The translations under genes were made by a program, and so were the position numbers. The notes below the pieces were generated by a model. It was not told where the DNA came from. It saw only the letters and a program-made list of their open reading frames with translations, and did no database searches. A stretch of 49,629 nt of DNA from Brevibacillus invocatus. Lineage in GTDB: Bacteria; Bacillota; Bacilli; Brevibacillales; Brevibacillaceae. This document shows positions 25,635-33,598 of the stretch, piece after piece (within the stretch, counting starts at the first letter, position 1; every line of letters begins with the position of its first letter). Location: NCBI RefSeq assembly GCF_003710915.1, contig NZ_RHHR01000021.1, positions 1 through 49,629 of the forward strand, written 5' to 3'.

Positions 25635-26009
25635 TTGGCCATCTCTGTGAAAAAAAAGCTGGAGTCCGAAATCAGCGAAGCGCTTATCAAGTTTCAACGC
25701 GACCTGATCGGGAGAGGACCACAGGAAGCAAAGACCTATATTGTCAGTGATATGGTGATTGCCAGATTCAAGGGCGTTCTCACTGTCGAGGAGAAGCATC
25801 TCTCTGGTCATGAGAAGGGACGACGCATCGTCAAAGAGATGCGTGAGCTGTTGCGGGAGATGTACAGCAAGGAATTGGAGGATGTCGTAGAGCGGATGAC
25901 GGGCTGCAAGGTACTGTCGAGCCATAGCGATATCAGCACCAAAATCGGCGAACGAATCGAGGTGTACGTCCTGGACAAGGACTTGGAAAAATCACTTTCC
26001 TGCCTCTGA
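25635..26009 (+). CDS. DUF2294 domain protein
   Basis: The 124-aa soluble protein matches the DUF2294 pattern: an N-terminal helix with ISEALIKFQRDLIGRGPQ, the strand-like motif VSDMVIARFKGVLTVEEK, a helix with REMYSKELEDVVERMTGCKV and a closing SSHSDISTKIGERIEVYVLDK. Its function is not established. The start is TTG 25635 with GGGGAGG 8 nt upstream; no better start exists. It is the only plus-strand gene in a 32-kb minus-strand stretch, with its own promoter and a bidirectional terminator, so it is monocistronic. Confidence 0.8.
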   Translation: MAISVKKKLESEISEALIKFQRDLIGRGPQEAKTYIVSDMVIARFKGVLTVEEKHLSGHEKGRRIVKEMRELLREMYSKELEDVVERMTGCKVLSSHSDISTKIGERIEVYVLDKDLEKSLSCL

Positions 26010-26020
26010 AACACAACCAA

Positions 26021-26062
26021 AAGGCTCCTGCAGCGGTATGATCTACCGTTGCGAGGAGCCTT
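26021..26062. terminator. Bidirectional terminator between DUF2294 and the ABC ATPase gene
   Basis: A 9-bp perfect stem (AAGGCTCCT/AGGAGCCTT) encloses an inner helix GCAGCGGTA/TACCGTTGC. U-rich tracts flank it on both strands, serving the convergent genes. Confidence 0.88.
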
Positions 26063-26083
26063 CTGCCTTTTCTTCCTTTTGCG

Positions 26084-27139
26084 CTATACCAAAATCTCCA
26101 CAGCCACCTGATCCCCATAGGAAAACGAGGTTCCGATATCAGAGGCGACCTCCCATTCTTCCTTTCCAATCTGAATGGAATAGAGCAGCTCTCTCCCTTG
26201 AAACTGAACATGCTGGACGCGTCCCCTCACACCATCCGCTCCCTCGTTCCATGGGTGAAGCTTGATCTGATCGGGCCTGACCGGCAGCACCTGATCCGCA
26301 TGAAAGGGAGCGAAATCTTGGGAGACCCGGAGCGGTAGCGATGCTTGCCCGTCTCTCTCCAGTAAAAACGTATGCGGGTCCGCCCACTGTCCTTTGACAA
26401 AGTTGGCACGCCCGACGAACTTGGCGACAAACGGTGACTGCGGCGAGTAGTAGATCTCGTGCGGCGTACCCGCCTGCTCGACTCGTCCACCGCGCATCAC
26501 GACGATCTTGTCCGCCATCGCCAGCGCCTCTGACTGATCATGCGTCACGTACACGATCGAGGTTCCCAGCTCCCGGTGAATATGCTGGATTTCCTTGCGC
26601 ATCTGGATACGCAATTCGGCATCCAGGCTGCTCAACGGTTCGTCCATCAAGAGCAGCGTTGGGTTGAACACAATCGCCCTCGCCAGCGCCACCCGCTGCT
26701 TTTGCCCACCGGACAGCTGGCTCGGGTAGCGCTTTTCCATGCCTCCCAGGCCCACCATCTCCAGCATCTCGGCCACTCGCGCACCGGGATTATTTTTATA
26801 AACTTCTGGCACATTCTGCTGATGGCGCAACGGAAACGCCACATTCTCATACACCGTCAGATGCGGCCAGAGGGCAAACGACTGGAAAACCATACCGATG
26901 CGCCGCTGTTCCGGTGGTTTGAGCTGGTTTTTGTCCGCTACCCGCTCGTGATTCAGCCAGATTTCGCCGCTCGATGGCGATTCAAATCCCGCCAATAGAC
27001 GCAGCAGCGTCGTTTTTCCGCAGCCGCTCGGGCCCAGCAAAGCGACGAATTCTCCGCTCTTTATCTGCAAATCGATCTGGTGCAGCGCATGCACCTCACC
27101 AAATCGCTTGGATACCCCCACTACCATCGCGTCATTCAT
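26084..27139 (-). CDS. ABC transporter ATP-binding protein (AfuC/FbpC/PotA-like)
   Basis: The 351-aa ATPase has Walker A GPSGCGKTT, Q-loop QSFALWPH, signature LSGGQKQR, Walker B LLLMDEPLSSLD and switch VTHDQSEA, then a C-terminal TOBE-like regulatory domain (RPDQIKLHPW...VQFQGRELLYSIQIG). It energises the importer made with the upstream permease and binding lipoprotein. Start ATG 27139 overlaps the permease stop (ATGA) and has GGAGG 8 nt upstream. It is the last gene of a six-gene operon, which ends at the bidirectional terminator. Confidence 0.9.
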   Translation of the reverse strand: MNDAMVVGVSKRFGEVHALHQIDLQIKSGEFVALLGPSGCGKTTLLRLLAGFESPSSGEIWLNHERVADKNQLKPPEQRRIGMVFQSFALWPHLTVYENVAFPLRHQQNVPEVYKNNPGARVAEMLEMVGLGGMEKRYPSQLSGGQKQRVALARAIVFNPTLLLMDEPLSSLDAELRIQMRKEIQHIHRELGTSIVYVTHDQSEALAMADKIVVMRGGRVEQAGTPHEIYYSPQSPFVAKFVGRANFVKGQWADPHTFLLERDGQASLPLRVSQDFAPFHADQVLPVRPDQIKLHPWNEGADGVRGRVQHVQFQGRELLYSIQIGKEEWEVASDIGTSFSYGDQVAVEILV

Positions 27140-28821
27140 CCTTCTACCCTCCGTTGCCAATATCTTTTCCACAATCCTCCCGCAGCCAACAGCAGCAAAA
27201 TCACGGCCACGATCATCGTAGAAAGAGCGGTACTGAGTGTCGTGGACCCTGCCTGTTCAAAGCCAAAGATCACCACGCCGATGGTCTGCGCTCCAGACGA
27301 CCAGAGCAAGGACGAGATGGTCAGTTCCGTAAAGGCCGTCAGAAAGACAAGGAACAATCCGGTTAGCATGCCTGGCGCATACAAGGGCAGCAGGATACGA
27401 CTCCACCGCGTCCAGAATCTCCCCCCGCTGATGCGCGCTGCCTCCTCGACTTCTCTGCCTACCTGCATGATCGAGACGGTGCTGCTTTTTACCTGAAGGA
27501 TCAAAAAGCGTGTCACGTAGGCGATCAGGATGAGCCAAACGGTACCGTACACGCCCGGCTGCCATCCTGGGATCGGCTCAATCCAGGTCAGAATCATCGC
27601 CAAACCAATTACCATGCCTGGCAAAGCATAAGGCAAGGAAACAGCTCCCTCCATCGCCTTTCCCAATGGGGATGGACGCTGGATTCGCCAGTACGCAAAC
27701 AAGGTACCGACCACCAGACAGAGCGCGCCTGCCAGACTTGCCAGCATCAAACTATTCGAGATTGCCTCGCGCGTCCCGGCATGATCCCGGAGCACGAATA
27801 GGAAATGCTTTAGGGTCAGGTTTTCGCTAATAAACGGCAAACCATAGGCTTTTATAAACGCGGTAGAAGCCATTGAAAGCAGCGGCAGGAAGCTCGTCAC
27901 CACAAGAAACAGCCATACTGCTGCCTCCACCCAGCTTTTCCGCTTGCCCAAAGGACGGCGAACGGATCGATCCTCTGCACTGGTCTGATCCACACGACTT
28001 TTGCGCAGCAGCAGCCATTGCAGTCCCGTTCCTGCTAGTGCGATCATACCAAGCAGAATCGAAAGTACGGATGCTCGGGCAAATGCGCTCGGTCCAAAGC
28101 CAATGACCTGCTCATATATCAAGGTACTCAGTACAGCAATACCTTCTGGGATCCCCAAGAAAGCCGGTATACCAAAGTTATCAAGTCCGGAAATGAAGGC
28201 AAGCAGGCCTCCACCGGCAATCCCTGGCAGTGCAAGCGGCAAAGTCACTTGCCAAAAGACCGTGCGGGAATGGGCTCCGGACGAGCGCGCAGCCCATTCC
28301 AGTTCCTTGGGAATCCGGTACAGCACAGAAAGCGTCAGCATGTAGACCAAAGGATAGTGACTTAACCCCATCACGACGATGATTCCGTCCAGACCATACA
28401 CATTCCACAGCTCTACCGGAGTGCCAACCAGCCAGCTGGCGGCCCGGTTCAAAACCCCCGCAGGTCCAGCCATTTGTGTCCAGGCCAGCGTCATGACATA
28501 CGAGGGGATCAAGAGCGGAAGCAACGCGCATACGTGGATCGCTCCCTTCCAGCGAATATCGGTATACGCGCACAGCCAGGCAAGAGATACCCCGATAGCA
28601 AGGGATATCAGGGTGGAGATTCCGGCAGCGGATAGCGAGTTGACGACTGCGGTCCAAGTGCGTGCATCTGCCAGCATCTCGGCAAAAGTGCCCCATCCGA
28701 TCCCCTCATCCGTTTTTACACTGAGCAGTAGCAGCTTCAACAACGGATAGACAAAGAAGAAGGCGACCGGCACCAACACGAGCCAAGTAGCCGCCTCTTT
28801 CAGCTTGGGAGCGGCGGCCAT
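27136..28821 (-). CDS. ABC transporter permease, fused two-domain type (AfuB/FbpB-like)
   Basis: The 561-aa protein carries two BPD-transport-1 units in one chain, each with about six helices. The EAA loops read ELEWAARSSGAHSRTVFWQVTLPLALPG and VEEAARISGGRFWTRWSRILLPLYAPG. This fused architecture is usual for importers of iron(III), hexose phosphates (AfuABC) or aminoethylphosphonate. I use ATG 28821, which has GGAGGGG 9 nt upstream; a GTG at 28878 overlapping the previous gene has a weak site. Confidence 0.9.
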   Translation of the reverse strand: MAAAPKLKEAATWLVLVPVAFFFVYPLLKLLLLSVKTDEGIGWGTFAEMLADARTWTAVVNSLSAAGISTLISLAIGVSLAWLCAYTDIRWKGAIHVCALLPLLIPSYVMTLAWTQMAGPAGVLNRAASWLVGTPVELWNVYGLDGIIVVMGLSHYPLVYMLTLSVLYRIPKELEWAARSSGAHSRTVFWQVTLPLALPGIAGGGLLAFISGLDNFGIPAFLGIPEGIAVLSTLIYEQVIGFGPSAFARASVLSILLGMIALAGTGLQWLLLRKSRVDQTSAEDRSVRRPLGKRKSWVEAAVWLFLVVTSFLPLLSMASTAFIKAYGLPFISENLTLKHFLFVLRDHAGTREAISNSLMLASLAGALCLVVGTLFAYWRIQRPSPLGKAMEGAVSLPYALPGMVIGLAMILTWIEPIPGWQPGVYGTVWLILIAYVTRFLILQVKSSTVSIMQVGREVEEAARISGGRFWTRWSRILLPLYAPGMLTGLFLVFLTAFTELTISSLLWSSGAQTIGVVIFGFEQAGSTTLSTALSTMIVAVILLLLAAGGLWKRYWQRRVEG

Positions 28822-28867
28822 CGTACGCCGCCCCTCCACTTGTCGTTCGCTCCATGCCGATTGCCAG

Positions 28868-29962
28868 TTAGTTGCCACCCATCATCTCTCCAAATTTCTT
28901 TTTATCCGCTTCCCTGGATGCCTCCAGCTCATCAATGCTTGCAGACAGCACTTTGATTTCTTCCAAAGCTTTGAGTCCTTCAGGCGCAGCTACCCCTTTG
29001 CGAATCGGTGTGTAGCCCAAGCCTGCCGCCAGCTTCTGTCCTTCCTCAGACAGCACATAATCGACAAATGCCTTTGCAGCGTCCTGATTTTTCGCAGCCT
29101 TCAGGATCCCGATCGGCTCTGTGATCACAGGTACACCTTCACTCGGATAGACCAGTTCCACTGGCGAGCCCTCTTGCTTGGCACGCGCCACCATGTAATC
29201 GACGACCATCGCGTACTCTTTTTCACCACCAGCCAAGCTTTTCAGAACAGCTCCATTTCCTTTTGAGACTGTCATCTGGTTTGCTTTCAGACCTTCGAAA
29301 TATTCCCAGCCGAACTCACTTTGACGTGTAAATACACCCAGGTTGTAGGCAGCTGCGCCAGAGTAAAGCGGACTTGGCATCACTGCTTTCCCTGTCGCTT
29401 CTGGAGCGGTCAGCACTTTCCAGCTATCTGGAAGTGCCTTCACTTTGCTGGAATTGACAGCGAGAACTGTCGCCATGACTTTGGTTCCGGTGTAGGTGCC
29501 GTCTGCATCCTTCAGTTCTGCAGGGATTTGCTCCGCTTCAGGTGATGCATAGGGCATGAGCAAATCTTGCTTTTTCAGACTGGCAAACGTAGGGGCATCC
29601 GCGACCAGCAGCACATCGGCTTTTACCTGACCTGCTTGCGCCTCTGCCTGCAGACGGCTTACGACTTCTTCTGTCCCCGAGCGAAACAGCTCTACCTTTA
29701 CCTGCGGATATTGTTTCGTGAAGCCCTCGATCAGTGCTGCTGCGTCCGCGTCTGGTTGGGACGTATAGAAGCTGAGTGTACCTTCTACTTTGGGCGTGGA
29801 CGCTTCCGGTGCTGGCGTGCTGGCTGCGGGAGCCGTTGGAGCAGGAGCAGGAGTTGCGGCTTGCTGCGTGGAGCTGGTAGAAGTGCCACAAGCAGCCAGT
29901 CCCATGACTGAAACAGCTGCAAACAAAGACAAGGTCCATTTACGTAAAGGGATTCGGTTCAT
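28868..29962 (-). CDS. ABC importer substrate-binding lipoprotein (AfuA/FbpA-like)
   Basis: The 364-aa lipoprotein has a signal peptide with lipobox LAAC, an Ala/Pro/Thr-rich linker (residues 28-58) and a type-2 periplasmic-binding fold (GTLSFYTSQPDADAAALIEGF, then VKVELFRSGTEEVVSRLQAE, ADVLLVADAPTFASL, PSPLYSGAAAYNLG). Proteins of this family are often labelled iron(III)-binding, but members such as AfuA bind hexose phosphates and others bind phosphonates. Upstream genes encode a nucleotidase and a phosphoesterase, which favours an organophosphate ligand here (inference). ATG 29962 has AAGGAGG 8 nt upstream. Confidence 0.87.
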   Translation of the reverse strand: MNRIPLRKWTLSLFAAVSVMGLAACGTSTSSTQQAATPAPAPTAPAASTPAPEASTPKVEGTLSFYTSQPDADAAALIEGFTKQYPQVKVELFRSGTEEVVSRLQAEAQAGQVKADVLLVADAPTFASLKKQDLLMPYASPEAEQIPAELKDADGTYTGTKVMATVLAVNSSKVKALPDSWKVLTAPEATGKAVMPSPLYSGAAAYNLGVFTRQSEFGWEYFEGLKANQMTVSKGNGAVLKSLAGGEKEYAMVVDYMVARAKQEGSPVELVYPSEGVPVITEPIGILKAAKNQDAAKAFVDYVLSEEGQKLAAGLGYTPIRKGVAAPEGLKALEEIKVLSASIDELEASREADKKKFGEMMGGN

Positions 29963-29992
29963 ATCGATTGCCTCCTTGGTATGTATAGAGCG

Positions 29993-30772
29993 TTACGAAT
30001 TGGATACAGATGATTGAAACCACTTGCTTATCTTGCTTTTCATCGCTGTATTCGTCATGTTCAACTGAAGAGGAGTAATTGTGACGTATCCATCTCGCAG
30101 TTTGTAATAATCAGATTCCTCTTCCTCAAAATGAATCTCGCTCAAGGTGTCGGAAAGCCAGTAGCACAAATACCCTTGTGGATCGTTTAAACCCACGTAC
30201 TGGTAGCGAAGCACATCCATCGCCAGCGGTGTAACCGCTACACCTCTAACCATTTCCTTGGACAGGTAAGGCAAGTTGATATTCAGTACGGTATCGGCAC
30301 TGAGCTTGTGACGGAACAAGGTTTCGAACACATCGTAGGCCAGTGATTCGACCAAGGAATAGGAAGCATTGGGTTTCAATGTCGCCAGCGAGATGGCAAT
30401 CGACGGGATTTGGTACAGGGCTCCTTCGATCGCTGCTGAGATCGTACCGGAGTAGAAGACGTCTCGTCCCAGATTGGGGCCACGATTGATCCCGGATACA
30501 ATCACGTCCGGCTTATCTTTGAGAATCACCTCGATCGCCATTTTGACACAATCGGCAGGAGTTCCGTTGACAGCCCATGCTTCCAGAGAGGTATCAAAAA
30601 AGTTTACCTTGTTTGCCTTCACCGGTGATTTCAGCGTAATGGCATGGCTGATCGCACTTCTTTCCTGATCGGGACAGACAATCGATACGTTTCCGAATGA
30701 CTGCAGGGCTTTCGCCAGGCACAGCACGCCACTGGAAAAAATACCATCGTCGTTTGTAATGAGAATATTCAA
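29993..30772 (-). CDS. surE: SurE-type 5'/3'-nucleotidase
   Basis: The 259-aa protein contains all SurE active-site blocks: ILITNDDGIFSSG at the N-terminus (metal-binding Asp pair), DQERSAISHAIT, NGTPADCV, SGINRGPNLGRDVFYSGTISAA and INLPY. SurE removes phosphate from nucleoside 5'- and 3'-monophosphates and some other phosphate esters in a metal-dependent way. The TTG start at 30772 is fixed by the conserved N-terminus, with AGGAGG about 12 nt upstream. It lies 15 nt after the TIM-barrel gene and 30 nt before the binding lipoprotein, which is an unusual location for surE. Confidence 0.93.
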   Translation of the reverse strand: MNILITNDDGIFSSGVLCLAKALQSFGNVSIVCPDQERSAISHAITLKSPVKANKVNFFDTSLEAWAVNGTPADCVKMAIEVILKDKPDVIVSGINRGPNLGRDVFYSGTISAAIEGALYQIPSIAISLATLKPNASYSLVESLAYDVFETLFRHKLSADTVLNINLPYLSKEMVRGVAVTPLAMDVLRYQYVGLNDPQGYLCYWLSDTLSEIHFEEEESDYYKLRDGYVTITPLQLNMTNTAMKSKISKWFQSSVSNS

Positions 30773-30787
30773 AACAGGAATGACCTC

Positions 30788-31576
30788 CTATACCAATTCA
30801 AATGAGACACAGTCGCTTGTTTCCAGATACAACAGGTTTTGCTTCAGCAAGGACAGCTCACGCGAATCATCCCAGCCCTCCAGGATGATTGGCTTTTGGG
30901 ATTCCCACAGCAGCTGCCAGATCGCATCCAGATCGATGTTACCCGTACCTAGTGGCACGTGCAGCTTGGTCGCCGTGGCGTCACTGACATGGATTTTGTC
31001 TACGCCCTCCAGCTCCTGGTAAAACTGTGTCAGGGAACTGGTCAGCGGTACGTGCGCAATATCAAAGGTAGCTGTCGTTGGGTAGTCGAGAGCCATGCGC
31101 AGTCGATTCAGGTCATCCGGTGTGACCACCATTTCCTTTGGAAGCGGCTCAATATGCTCGATCGACAGCACCAGCCCCCGCTCCTGTGCCTCACGCGCCA
31201 GCACATTCAAGCTCTCGATCAGAATCGGCTCGTGCCATCCTCGACTTTTGGGTGACAGGGTGACTCGTCCCGGGTGAATCGTGACACTGTTTGCTCCGAT
31301 CTCTTTCGCCAGATCAAGAGATCGAATCACCTCTTTGACCGACTGCTTGCGAATCCCCTGGTTGAGCGAGCACAGATTCAAGTCCCAGCTGGCCGCATGC
31401 AGCGTGAGCTTTGTATTCGTCCGCTTGGCTGCATCCCGGATCTCCATCGCATTGCTTTGATGAAACCAGACATGCTCCGCCCATACCTCCATACCTGCAA
31501 AGCCGTATTGCCACGCTATCAGGATGGCTGCCTCTACCGGGTACGTCCACATCAAGGTTGACGAAACAAACAGCAT
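30788..31576 (-). CDS. Sugar-phosphate isomerase/epimerase-like TIM-barrel protein
   Basis: The 262-aa protein belongs to the AP-endonuclease-2/xylose-isomerase-like TIM-barrel family. Likely metal ligands are in the strands VTIHPGR, LSIEHIEPLP, ATFDIAHVP, KIHVSD and ILEGW (His, Glu, Asp, His, Glu order). It may isomerise or cleave a sugar phosphate or related compound; the substrate is not known. ATG 31576 has AGGGAG 8 nt upstream and lies inside the end of the PHP gene (25-nt overlap), indicating tight coupling. Confidence 0.82.
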   Translation of the reverse strand: MLFVSSTLMWTYPVEAAILIAWQYGFAGMEVWAEHVWFHQSNAMEIRDAAKRTNTKLTLHAASWDLNLCSLNQGIRKQSVKEVIRSLDLAKEIGANSVTIHPGRVTLSPKSRGWHEPILIESLNVLAREAQERGLVLSIEHIEPLPKEMVVTPDDLNRLRMALDYPTTATFDIAHVPLTSSLTQFYQELEGVDKIHVSDATATKLHVPLGTGNIDLDAIWQLLWESQKPIILEGWDDSRELSLLKQNLLYLETSDCVSFELV

Positions 31577-32373
31577 GTCCACCACTCCCTTACTTCTGCT
31601 GGTATCGGCACACTTCCGATGAGATAAGGATTGCGTGTGCCGTGACCATGAAAGTCACTGCCTCCGGATCGAATCAGGTGATTCCTTTTTGCCTCGCGTT
31701 CCCAGTACGCCATTTCTGCCAAGGAGTGCCGCGGATAATACACTTCAATGCCATCGATGCCATAATCGAGCAAATTGCCCAGCTGAACCTCAAACGGATA
31801 GATGCCGGGGTGTGCAAGTACGGCGATTCCACCGACTTCATGGGTAGATTCGATAGCCTCCCGAGCTGAAAAAGGCGGGCGCGGAACATAGGCGGGCGAG
31901 CCTTTTCGCAAGTAAGCATCAAACATCGCCTGCGGCGTCCGTCCATATCCACGTGCGACCATGGCCTCCGCTACATGCGTGCGAACGATCACACTTCCGC
32001 GCGCTCTGGCCATGCATTCTTCCACGGTGATCATCAGCCCAAGCTGATTGCAGCGCTCTACGATCTCGGTTATCCAAGCGACCCTCTCCTGCTGCCTTTT
32101 GTCCATCAAGTGAAGCAAGCGCGGGTCGGATATATCAAAGCCGTAGCCGAGGATGTGCAGCTCCCCTTCAGGTCCCTCTGTATTCCACTCAATTCCGGGG
32201 ATCAGATGGAGACCCAGCTTCTTGGCTTCGTCACGAGCCTGCAAGTAACCGTCTACCGTATCATGGTCAGTGATGGCCAGGTAGCGAATTCCTCTATCCT
32301 TCGCTTCAGCCAGCAGCTCGACCGGTGCCATTTTTCCATCCGATGCAGTGGTGTGCACATGCAGATCCATCAT
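31552..32373 (-). CDS. PHP-domain phosphoesterase (YciV/RNase AM-like)
   Basis: The 273-aa protein has the four PHP metal motifs: DLHVHTTASDG (His5, His7), ITDHDT, IPGIEWNT with HILGY, and a late GGSDFHG, plus AHPG. It also carries the insertion domain seen in YciV-like proteins (LMITVEECMARA, then VIVRTHVAEAMVARGYG). Characterised relatives hydrolyse nucleoside 3',5'-bisphosphates or the 5' ends of short RNAs. It is the first gene of the six-gene operon; ATG 32373 has AAGGAGG 8 nt upstream. Confidence 0.9.
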   Translation of the reverse strand: MMDLHVHTTASDGKMAPVELLAEAKDRGIRYLAITDHDTVDGYLQARDEAKKLGLHLIPGIEWNTEGPEGELHILGYGFDISDPRLLHLMDKRQQERVAWITEIVERCNQLGLMITVEECMARARGSVIVRTHVAEAMVARGYGRTPQAMFDAYLRKGSPAYVPRPPFSAREAIESTHEVGGIAVLAHPGIYPFEVQLGNLLDYGIDGIEVYYPRHSLAEMAYWEREAKRNHLIRSGGSDFHGHGTRNPYLIGSVPIPAEVREWWTCCLFRQP

Positions 32374-32742
32374 GGTAATGTCCTCCTTTTGCCACCGACT
32401 TCTTGGTTCATCGTTCGTCTTGCCTTCATTGTAGAGTCGTATTTTTAACGCTGTATAAAGGGCTCGACAAGGTTTGATAAAAGAAAAACGCCTTCTCTGG
32501 GCGTTTATTGTTGATCGAACGTGCGGAATATGAAGGCCATGTAAACAATTTGCAAAGTCTTTACAAAACAGGTGAAGGAAGGTAAAGAAAAACCATTTGT
32601 CGTGCTGTAGAGGAGGAGAGTTCCATTCATTACACGAATTTCTTTTTGGGAAGTCGTGGTCTGTGGGAAGGTCGGGTAACCTAGATGCGCTTAAAAGCTG
32701 AATACGGGGTACATTGTAGAACTTTTATAAAGGGGTATTTTT
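32374..32742. other. Intergenic region with an orphan terminator and a possible gene remnant
   Basis: The first part should hold the PHP-operon promoter; a TACAAT hexamer on the minus strand near 32431 is a weak -10 candidate. A minus-strand terminator lies at 32486-32506 with no minus-strand gene directly upstream of it. From about 32510 to 32635 the plus strand can be read with one stop as a degraded coding stretch (EYEGHVNNLQSLYKT, stop, RKTICRAVEEE). This faintly recalls the RKETIER end of transposases, but the match is too weak to call. Confidence 0.35.
32486..32506 (-). terminator. Orphan intrinsic terminator
   Basis: The stem AAACGCC/GGCGTTT with a 7-nt loop is followed on the minus strand by TTTTTCTTTT. 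No intact minus-strand gene lies immediately to its right; the next is copZ, which has its own terminator. Confidence 0.65.
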
Positions 32743-33222
32743 TTGAAGAACTATGAAATTAAAAAAGCAACTGTGGATGAAAAGGAAACACTCAGCAACC
32801 TTTTGCAATTCTATATTTATGATTTCTCTGAGTTTATGGACCTACATATTGAAGATAACGGGAGATATGGAGAATATCCGTTAAACGAATACTGGACAGA
32901 GGACGCTAGGTTTCCCTATTTAATATGGGTTAAAGGGAAAATTGCTGGATTCGTCTTAGTGAGATTAATAAATACAGGCGAAGAGGACGCATACTTTTCG
33001 ATTGCTGAGTTTTTTATTATGAAAAGATATCGAAGAACAGGGTTAGGTAAACAAGTTGCAAAAGAACTATTTCAAATGCATAAGGGACATTGGGAAGTAT
33101 ACCAAATCGATAATAACAAGCCCGCACAGCATTTTTGGACAAATACAATAGAGGAATACACTGGAGGCAAATTTACTGTGCGAATAGAAACTGGAAGAAA
33201 AACACAAGTCTTTGATAGTTAA
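32743..33222 (+). CDS. GNAT-family N-acetyltransferase
   Basis: The 159-aa protein has the acetyl-CoA-binding motif A, AEFFIMKRYRRTGLGKQVAKELF, and a motif B-like C-terminus with YQIDNNKPAQHFWTNTIEEYTGG. It acetylates an unknown acceptor. The start is TTG 32743 with AAAGGGG 7 nt upstream. Codon use is clearly AT-rich (many AAA, GAA, ATA, TTA) compared with the GC-richer flanking genes, suggesting recent acquisition. It is an isolated plus-strand gene closed by a bidirectional terminator. Confidence 0.88.
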   Translation: MKNYEIKKATVDEKETLSNLLQFYIYDFSEFMDLHIEDNGRYGEYPLNEYWTEDARFPYLIWVKGKIAGFVLVRLINTGEEDAYFSIAEFFIMKRYRRTGLGKQVAKELFQMHKGHWEVYQIDNNKPAQHFWTNTIEEYTGGKFTVRIETGRKTQVFDS

Positions 33223-33258
33223 TAACTCAGGATGAAGCCGTGAGGAACGATTAGAAAA

Positions 33259-33297
33259 AAAGCTCCAGCCCGATGTTTATATTCGGACTGGAGCTTT
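33259..33297. terminator. Bidirectional terminator between the GNAT gene and copZ
   Basis: A 10-bp stem (AAAGCTCCAG/CTGGAGCTTT) has an inner CCGA/TCGG helix. It is flanked by an A-run on the left, giving a U-run on the minus strand, and TTTGTCTTTC on the right. Confidence 0.88.
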
Positions 33298-33315
33298 GTC
33301 TTTCATGCCGTGCAT

Positions 33316-33516
33316 TTACTTCACGTCGTATCCTTGATCCTCGATGGCTTCCTTGATCGATTCCACTGTCACTGCGCCCTCTTCATAGGAAACCTCAACC
33401 GTCTTGGCAGCCAGGTCTACTTTTCCATTTGCGCCTAATTCCTTCAAGGTTTTCTCAATGGTCATGACGCAATGATTGCAAGACATTCCTTCTACGTTCA
33501 ATGTAATGTTTTTCAT
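33316..33516 (-). CDS. copZ: Copper chaperone CopZ
   Basis: The 66-aa protein is a single heavy-metal-associated domain with the Cu(I)-binding motif GMSCNHC (Cys13, Cys16) and the ferredoxin-like beta-alpha-beta pattern ending AIEDQGYDVK. It carries Cu(I) to the CopA ATPase. It lies 82 nt downstream of copA on the same strand, in the reverse of the B. subtilis copZA order. It has a GGAGAG site before ATG 33516. Confidence 0.94.
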   Translation of the reverse strand: MKNITLNVEGMSCNHCVMTIEKTLKELGANGKVDLAAKTVEVSYEEGAVTVESIKEAIEDQGYDVK

Positions 33517-33598
33517 GATTATCTCTCCTCATTTTCAATTTATATAATATACCCTTGAACACTCACAGATAAAGCCGTGTGAGGTTCAGAGAGTGGGT

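Noticed and set aside
28868..29962. Labelling the binding lipoprotein as an iron(III) transporter
   Set aside because: The family label alone is weak evidence, and the linked phosphatase genes point elsewhere.
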